A stretch of 12,256 bases of DNA from Streptomyces violaceoruber (GTDB taxonomy: Bacteria > Actinomycetota > Actinomycetes > Streptomycetales > Streptomycetaceae), in the NCBI GenBank assembly GCA_000720805.1, contig JODI01000147.1:1-12256 (forward strand), in the 5' to 3' direction. The translations under genes were made by a program, and so were the position numbers. The notes under the pieces were generated by a model. That model worked only from the letters and a program-made list of their open reading frames with translations, had not been told where the DNA came from and ran no database searches. Shown here in pieces: positions 9,001 through 12,256 of the stretch (its first letter is position 1; every line of letters starts with the position of its first letter).

Positions 9001-12000
9001 CCCTGCGCAGCAGGCCGAGTTCGCCGCTTTCGGCCGTCTCCCGCAGACGTTCTGGCCGACCCCCGCCCAACGGGTGGCGCTGGCCACCGCGGCCCTCTCC
9101 CGCCCGTTCACGACCGAGCCGCGCCAGGACGGCACGGGCGGTACGGCAGGTACCGGTGGCGCGGGGGAGACGGATGCCAAGGCGGGTACGGGCGATAGGG
9201 ACGGCGACCCCGCCCCGCCCGTACGTCGCGCCGGCGACCACGGCGGCGCCGACCTGCTGCCCGCGCTCGCCGCCCGGGTCCTGGGCACCCCGCTCACCGT
9301 GGTCACCGCCCAGGGCCGGCAGCAGCTCTTCCTCCCGCACGGCACCGACCCGGCCGCCGTCCGCCCGGCCACCGACCCGGTCCTCTTCGCCGCCGAGGAC
9401 TTCTTCCACGCCGCCCTCCCGCCGGGGACCCCGCCCCCGGTCGCCACCCCGCTGCCGGCCCCGGCCAACTCCGCTGCCGACCCGGGCACTTCGACGGCGG
9501 ACACATCGAAGGCGACCCCTTCGCGCCCCGCCTCCGAACCGCCGCGCCCGCAGCAGCCCGCGCACCGCAGCCACCCCACCCCGCCGTGGATGCCGCCCGC
9601 CGACAGCACCGGCCCGCGCTACCGCCTCGACCGGAACGGCGTCCTCACCGCACCCGACGGCGCCACCTACACCCAGGGCACCCCCGCCGGCCGCGGCAAC
9701 GGCTTCTTCGGCGCGCTCTCCACGGCCCTGCGCCAGGCGGCCGAACAGCCCGGACTGCACCACCGCGAGGCGGCGCGGCTGCGCACCCGCGCCGGAGCGC
9801 CCCCCGCCCAGCTGATGCGTCTGAACGGCCTCCCCGGGGACCCGGACGAGCGGGACTCCCTCTTCAAGCCCCCGCCCATGAACATCCGCCCCGGCGTCCC
9901 CACGCCGAGCACGGATGCCCGCGAGAGCCACCTGCGCCGCCACCTCACCGAGGCCCCCTGGGGCCCCGAGGCCGACCGCGCGATGGCAGAGTGGGCGGCC
10001 GCCGCCACCGGCACCACCGTCACCCTGATCGAGGAGAACGGCACCGCCCACACCTACCCCGGTCCCCCCGCCCAAGGCGACACCCACCTCCGGCTCCGCC
10101 GCCGCGGTGGCGACTTCGTTCCGCTGACCCTGCGCACCCCGGCACCCGAGCCAAGCACGCAAGAGGCCAGGAGCACCCAGCGGAAGGACCCGGAGAAGAC
10201 GGGGCCGGAGCCCAGGAACACCGGGCGGAGGGGCCCAGAGGCGCAGGACACGACGGCCGTCGGCCCAGCGGCTGTCGACCCCCCTGCGCCGGTCCCGCCC
10301 ATGCCGCGCCACGCCCCACCGCCGCCGCCCGTGCCGCAACAGGACCCGGCTGCCGTCCCGTTGCCCCCGTCCCCCGTGTCCCCGACCGGCAGCGACCTCC
10401 CTGGGCTCTCGGACGAGGACGAGGCGTACGAGCTGAGCACGCTCTCCGGCGCAGGCACCTCCATGGCCACGGACACCGCCATGGACACGGACACCGCCAT
10501 GGACACGGGGACGGACTCGGACCTCGACATGGGCCCCGACCCCGCCGCCGAGTCCGAGAGTGAGGAAGCGGCCGCACGAACCGGCCCGGAGGGCGAGTTC
10601 GCGGCCGAGTTCGCCGACCTGCTCGGCGAGCCCGAGCTGCGGGCCGACGCGCTGCTGGACGTGGTGCGGCGGCGCAACGCACGAATGGGCGGATACCCGG
10701 ACGTGGCGTTCGACAGCGCCTTCACCGCGCGAACGGGCACCGGTCTGCCCGAGGCCCTGGACCAGGCGGAGCAGGACGGCCGGCTCCAGCCCGAGGAGTA
10801 CGAGGAACTGCGGGAGGTGCTCGGCCTCGGTACCGGCGGCCCGTTCACGCAGACGCGTCCCACCGGCGCCTCGGAACGGGACCGTGAGGTGACGCTGCGG
10901 ATGCTGGACCGGGTGGCCCGCCTGGTGAAGGAAGTCCTCAAGAAGGCGGACCGTCAGGCGGACGCGCAGGTCACCCCGCACATCGCCGTCGGCCTGCTGC
11001 CGGACGGTTCGCTGGGCATCGCCGGAAACACCGGCTCGAAGGCGCTCACCGAGGACGAAGCGGACCTGGTGGAAAAGGAGCTGCGGTGGTTCGTCACCGG
11101 GCAGGAGCCAGGAGGGGCGCCGCGGCAGCGGCAGCTGGAGCAGTGGAGCAGGGACGAGGAGCGGCACCGGCAGTGGTCGCGGCAGCTGGAACAGCAGCAG
11201 CGGGACCTCGACCAGCGTGAGGAGGAGCAGGCGCGGCTGCGGGCGTGGCTGGACGAGCAGTACGAGTCCGGGGCGTGGAACGACCAGCTGCAGCAACAGT
11301 GGGACAACCTGCCGTACGACGAGACGGCGGTCCAGGAGGAGCGGCAGCGTCTGGCGGCGGACCGGCGGCAGTGGCGGCGGGACGAGCAGTGGCTGGCGCG
11401 CAGGCGGCCCGGGATCGCGCGGGAAACGCGGGACCGGACGAAGCTGCGGGCCCTGGCCACCGGGTGGTACCGGCTCTACCACCCGGAGTCCCCCGAACTC
11501 GACCTGGTCAAGCGGGCGTTGGCGAACCCGAGGATCCTCAACGTCAGCGGCCGGGACGGGACGGCGGCGGGATCGTACGGCTCTGAACACGGTGAGCTCA
11601 CCCTGCTCGGGCACTGGGTCGAGCACTGGGAGAACAACCCCGGCAACCCGGACGAACCCCAGGTGCTCAGCCTGGGCGGGTTCAAGATGGCCTGCGCCTC
11701 CTGCGACCTCGCCTACCAGGCGGTCAACGAGCACGTCGGGAGCGGGCTCGGTCACCGGGTGCGGGCGTCCGGTACCCACGGCATGTTCTTCCCCGGCTGG
11801 CGCATGCCGCAGTGGATGCGGCAGCGGCCGCGGCTGTGGGACCACATCAGGGACAACGCGGAGAACATAGGCGCGTACCTGGACCACAACGGGGTGCTGC
11901 AGGGCGAACGAACGCAGAACGCGAACCCGCAGTACGCGGCCACGTCCTCGTCGGAGTACGAATCCGGCGAGGAGGAGCTCGACACTGATGCCGTGGCCGG

Positions 12001-12256
12001 CTCCCCGGCGCCGGAGACGGGAGCGGTGGGGCCGCGGCTGCCCCAGAGCCCTCCCGCCGAAGCGATGACGGAACCCGGGGCGACACCCGGTCCCGAAGAG
12101 GCAGTGGTCACCGTGCCCGTCCCGAGGGGCCCGCGGGACAGTCGTCCGCGGTTCGTCGTGCGTTCCGGGTTCGATGCGCGGCGGTTCTCGTTCGGGGGGG
12201 AGCAGGTCACGGATCTCACGGTGCGGTTGGCGCTGCGGGGTCCGGAGGGGCAGGTC
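38..12256 (+). CDS. Giant multidomain protein, partial at both ends (lonely-Cys-like / OTU / deaminase domains)
   Basis: Reading codons from base 38 gives 4,073 uninterrupted codons with no stop. The frame is open at both window edges, so neither start nor stop is present and no start can be chosen. Recognisable motifs in this frame are a His-Gly / Ser-Cys caspase-like pair (H251, C298), an intact OTU protease (C644, H836), two OTU-like domains lacking the Cys, and a deaminase HxE...CxxC (H851 of the last third: H3851, E3853, C3886, C3889). Between the OTU domains lie six related beta-rich modules. Pro-, Gln- and acid-rich linkers separate the domains, and only four Cys occur in the whole fragment. 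From memory, this resembles the very large actinobacterial proteins named 'lonely Cys domain-containing protein'. No transmembrane helix or signal peptide is visible, but the true N-terminus is missing. A toxin- or effector-like role is inference; the product is best called a hypothetical giant protein. Confidence 0.95.
245..634 (+). other. Pro/Gly-rich linker and small unrecognised N-terminal domain
   Basis: From about 245 to 357 the protein is a low-complexity Gly/Asn then Pro-rich stretch, expected to be disordered. It is followed by a compact segment of about 90 residues (roughly 355-634) with alternating hydrophobic strands, for example RIVVRPSDSG and ERVVITLDGYTVPVAQLRRW. I do not recognise this segment as a named family. 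Its position directly before the caspase-like domain suggests it belongs to the same module. It contains no cysteine. Confidence 0.5.
650..691 (+). repeat. Short 18-bp in-frame tandem repeat (ETAPAP)
   Basis: Two 18-bp units, 650-667 and 668-685, both encode Glu-Thr-Ala-Pro-Ala-Pro, and a partial third copy (Glu-Thr) follows. Differences between the units are synonymous third-base changes. This is a Pro-rich spacer between the small N-terminal domain and the caspase-like domain. It is probably a flexible hinge; nothing more specific can be said. Confidence 0.7.
713..1120 (+). other. Caspase-like (clan CD-like) cysteine peptidase domain, 'lonely Cys' type
   Basis: This domain of about 135 residues has the motif order seen in clan CD cysteine peptidases. 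A hydrophobic strand ends in His-Gly (DYFAGHGTSRTV, H251, codon 788-790). About 45 residues later a second strand ends in Cys (PLVLFSCETG, C298, codon 929-931). A strand-rich tail follows with VAQHVANRTGRPVYAPTTEV. The His and Cys are in the positions expected of a catalytic dyad. The segment matches my recollection of the domain databases call 'lonely Cys' in giant actinobacterial proteins. A self-cleaving or target-cleaving protease role is inference; no cleavage site can be identified. An inactive structural role cannot be excluded. Confidence 0.65.
1121..1420 (+). other. Helical segment following the caspase-like domain
   Basis: About 95 residues rich in Ala, Leu, Arg, Asp and Gln with a helical pattern, for example ARTLQQIRTLRDALG and QLLAGLAYVDGLRWL, then DLLRRMVTDWRG. 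I recognise no catalytic motif. It lies immediately after the Cys-bearing domain and is probably a helical appendage or spacer to it. It ends at the 36-bp repeat. Confidence 0.5.
1421..1558 (+). repeat. 36-bp tandem repeat, three copies plus degenerate tail
   Basis: Three consecutive 36-bp units (1421-1456, 1457-1492, 1493-1528) each encode 12 residues close to DPANGTGIGPAT. A tail of four-residue DPAT/DPAA pieces follows to 1558. The units differ at a few bases, including Leu/Pro at residue 2, Asn/Asp at residue 4 and Ile/Thr at residue 8. Unit length is a multiple of three, so copy-number change would keep the frame. The encoded Gly/Pro/Asp-rich sequence is probably a flexible linker between the helical segment and the OTU region. 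Confidence 0.85.
1910..2563 (+). other. OTU-family cysteine protease domain, catalytic residues intact
   Basis: This domain spans about residues 625-842 (roughly 218 residues). It opens with the OTU active-site block PGGGNCLFRSLLDSA, equivalent to the family consensus DGNCLFRAL, with C644 (codon 1967-1969) as nucleophile. It closes with NGTDHYDALIP, matching the family's C-terminal His motif, with H836 (codon 2543-2545) as general base. The strand DLDLRVVRPD about 40 residues before the His fits the OTU fold. The usual Asp two residues before the Asn is Gly here. OTU enzymes are typically deubiquitinases, and bacterial members include secreted effectors. The substrate here is unknown, and actinomycetes have Pup as well as host or prey ubiquitin as possible contexts. 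The role as an active protease is well supported by motifs but untested. Confidence 0.88.
2564..3000 (+). other. Linker and unrecognised segment between the OTU domain and the beta modules
   Basis: A Pro/Ala-rich linker (about 2564-2640) follows the OTU domain. Next is a mixed segment containing PFGEWLRGMGGVTDLY and PRTVTFEDGSRLPTVLI, then another Gly/Asp/Ser-rich linker to about 2940. I do not recognise a domain. The start of the repeat-module array follows with SPEQVAEEILGRLPKNL. Confidence 0.45.
3518..3559 (+). repeat. 21-bp in-frame direct repeat (QGSTPNN)
   Basis: Two adjacent 21-bp units (3518-3538 and 3539-3559) both encode Gln-Gly-Ser-Thr-Pro-Asn-Asn. They differ only at synonymous third bases, and further Gln/Asn/Ser residues follow. 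This is a polar linker between the first and second beta modules. Confidence 0.8.
4502..4725 (+). repeat. Gln-rich linker with perfect 15-bp tandem repeat
   Basis: A stretch of about 75 residues composed mainly of Gln, Pro, Asn, Ala and Ser separates the second and third beta modules. Inside it the 15-base unit GGCCCAGTCCCAGCC occurs five times without a mismatch (4621-4695), and diverged copies flank it on both sides. Each unit encodes the pentapeptide Ala-Gln-Ser-Gln-Pro. Identity at the base level, unlike the diverged domains around it, indicates recent expansion by slippage or unequal recombination. Length change is frame-neutral. It is predicted to be a disordered spacer. Confidence 0.92.
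5461..5637 (+). other. Pro/Ala-rich linker with PPGQTA-type repeats
   Basis: Between the third and fourth beta modules lies a low-complexity stretch rich in Pro, Ala and Gly. A Pro/Ser-Gly-Gln motif recurs three times (PPPGQTAV, PSGQVNL, PPGQTAP), followed by alternating Ala-Pro. It has no hydrophobic core and is most likely a flexible linker. Confidence 0.65.
8162..8590 (+). other. Helical / coiled-coil region
   Basis: About 140 residues of charged, Ala-rich helix follow the last beta module. Examples are ETTALVWLREDIARDYG, then DMAKAQGDLAEAEKRYYDA, then a second helix with AAWQAAREEVRLWEQRTDAA. Heptad-like spacing of hydrophobics and alternating charge suggest a coiled coil or helical hairpin. 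No catalytic motif is seen. It precedes the first degenerate OTU domain and may position it. Confidence 0.6.
8681..9418 (+). other. Degenerate OTU-like domain (pseudo-protease), catalytic Cys replaced by Ser
   Basis: The domain opens with LTSPDGATVREVHDMPHDG followed by ASFFHALLAVA, which aligns with the OTU block DGNCLFRAL. The Asn is Ala and the catalytic Cys is Ser (S2903, codon 8744-8746). A later strand, AARVLGTPLTVVTAQG, matches the strand before the OTU His motif. The end, AEDFFHAALPPG, lies where DHYDAL would be, with Phe at the expected His position and a His two residues later (H3124). A Gly/Thr-rich, weakly conserved insert lies at about 9121-9200. Loss of the Cys predicts no protease activity, so a binding or scaffold role is inferred. 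Assignment rests on motif order and fold pattern by eye. Confidence 0.65.
9419..9616 (+). other. Pro-rich linker between the two degenerate OTU domains
   Basis: About 65 residues dominated by Pro, Ala, Ser and Thr, ending in HPTPPWMPPADSTG. It has low complexity with no recognisable fold and is likely a flexible tether. Confidence 0.65.
9617..10132 (+). other. Second degenerate OTU-like domain, catalytic Cys replaced by Gly and His by Phe
   Basis: The start, RYRLDRNGVLTAPDGATYTQ, shares the LTxPDGAT signature with the preceding degenerate domain. GRGNGFFGALSTALRQ then aligns with DGNCLFRAL. The Gly and Asn are kept, but the catalytic Cys is Gly (G3222, codon 9701-9703). Helix and strand order continues with AEWAAAATGTTVTLIEENG. 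The domain closes with RGGDFVPLTL, where the family has a His motif such as DHFVPL; F3360 (codon 10115-10117) replaces the His. Both catalytic residues are missing, so the domain should be proteolytically dead. It probably arose by duplication of an OTU module within this protein family and may bind what active OTU domains bind. Assignment is by motif alignment by eye. Confidence 0.68.
10133..10580 (+). other. Charged, Pro-rich then acidic disordered linker
   Basis: About 150 residues of low complexity. First is a Glu/Arg/Lys/Pro stretch, then a Pro-rich run with the five-Pro core of HAPPPPPVP. An acidic Asp/Thr/Met repeat follows, in which Thr-Ala-Met-Asp-Thr occurs in near-tandem copies at about 10471-10508, and the stretch ends in Glu/Ser. 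No hydrophobic core is visible. It separates the second pseudo-OTU domain from the deaminase region. Confidence 0.7.
10581..10960 (+). other. Helical segment before the deaminase domain
   Basis: Mostly helical sequence: EFAAEFADLLGEPELRADAL, LDVVRRRNARMGGYPDVAFD, then EVTLRMLDRVARLVKEVLKK. No known motif is recognised. It is continuous with the first strand of the deaminase-like domain and may be its N-terminal helix and support. Confidence 0.5.
10961..11820 (+). other. Zinc-dependent nucleoside/nucleotide deaminase-like domain (HxE...CxxC)
   Basis: The first strand pair HIAVGLLPDGSLGIAGNTGS resembles the opening beta hairpin of cytidine-deaminase-fold proteins. After a long coiled-coil insert the fold resumes with SYGSEHGELTLLGHWVEHW, giving His-Gly-Glu (H3851, E3853), then GGFKMACASCDLAYQAV, giving Cys-Ala-Ser-Cys (C3886, C3889). 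In this superfamily the His and two Cys bind zinc and the Glu is the proton shuttle. The Pro usual before the first Cys is Ala here. Deaminase domains of this fold are common as toxin modules of bacterial polymorphic toxins, where they act on nucleic acid or nucleotides. The subfamily and substrate cannot be assigned by eye. No immunity gene can be seen, because the window ends inside this gene. Confidence 0.78.
11102..11461 (+). other. Gln/Arg/Glu-rich coiled coil inserted in the deaminase domain
   Basis: About 120 residues of highly charged helix, beginning RQRQLEQWSRDEERHRQWSR. A second helix pair is rich in Gln, Arg, Glu and Trp and ends near ARETRDRTKLRALATG. Trp recurs at roughly regular spacing (QW, RQW, AW, QW, RQW, QW). 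It lies between the opening beta hairpin and the HxE helix of the deaminase, where a short connection is usual. It is probably a helical hairpin protruding from the enzyme; its role is unknown. Confidence 0.65.
11882..12148 (+). other. Disordered linker after the deaminase domain
   Basis: Asn/Gln-rich then Ser/Glu-acidic (SSEYESGEEELDTDA) and Pro/Glu/Gly-rich sequence without hydrophobic core. It joins the deaminase to a further folded domain that starts at about 12149. Confidence 0.65.
12149..12256 (+). other. Start of a further beta-rich domain, cut by the window end
   Basis: The last 36 residues show strand-like alternation: RFVVRSGFDARRFSF, then GGEQVTDLTVRLALRG. From memory this pattern (R-F-V-V-x-S-x-F-D-x-R-R-F, then V-x-D-L-T-V-R) recurs in other giant actinobacterial proteins, where it begins another large region. 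No stop precedes the window end, so the protein continues. Function is unknown. Confidence 0.5.

Noticed and set aside
9121..9240. Frameshift or assembly error in the Gly/Thr-rich stretch of the first pseudo-OTU domain
   Set aside because: The frame is continuous and the OTU-like pattern resumes in the same phase downstream, so a low-complexity loop insertion is the simpler explanation.
3332..11887. Minus-strand open frame of about 2,850 codons as a gene
   Set aside because: It is in register with the true sense frame, has Gly/Arg/Val-rich low-complexity sequence with no recognisable domain, and is explained by the absence of TTA, CTA and TCA codons on the sense strand. All conserved motifs lie in the plus frame.

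Overview
The window is extremely GC-rich, with G or C at almost every third codon position, no TTA leucine codon seen in the reading frame, and long open frames on both strands. This is typical of a high-GC actinomycete, most likely Streptomyces or a close relative (inferred from composition and protein style only). The first 36 bases are not genomic: positions 3-36 match an Illumina Nextera transposase adapter, including the Tn5 mosaic end, so the contig begins with uncut library adapter.

All the rest (38-12256) is one plus-strand reading frame, read codon by codon with no stop. It has neither a start nor a stop in the window, so this is an internal fragment of at least 4,073 codons of a giant multidomain protein. 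There is no intergenic DNA, RNA gene, promoter, RBS or terminator. Residue numbers count the codon at 38-40 as residue 1. In order the protein has: a Pro/Gly-rich linker and a small unrecognised domain; a caspase-like (clan CD-like) His-Cys domain resembling what databases call 'lonely Cys' proteins (713-1120); a helical segment and a 36-bp tandem repeat; an OTU-type cysteine protease domain with Cys and His intact (1910-2563); six tandem beta-rich modules spaced about 840-1010 bp (3137-8116), with Gln-rich and Pro-rich linkers between some; a helical/coiled-coil region (8162-8590); two degenerate OTU-like domains without the catalytic Cys (8681-9418 and 9617-10132); an acidic/Pro-rich linker; a zinc nucleoside/nucleotide-deaminase-like domain (HxE plus CxxC) apparently interrupted by a Gln/Arg/Glu coiled coil (10961-11820); and a linker leading into another domain that runs off the end.

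The most striking observation is that the 4,073 residues contain only four cysteines: the nucleophile of the caspase-like domain, the nucleophile of the intact OTU domain, and the two Cys of the deaminase CxxC. The architecture (two predicted cysteine proteases, two pseudo-OTU domains, a deaminase, and a repetitive beta-rich scaffold) suggests a giant multi-activity effector or toxin-like protein. Function, secretion route and targets cannot be read from this fragment.
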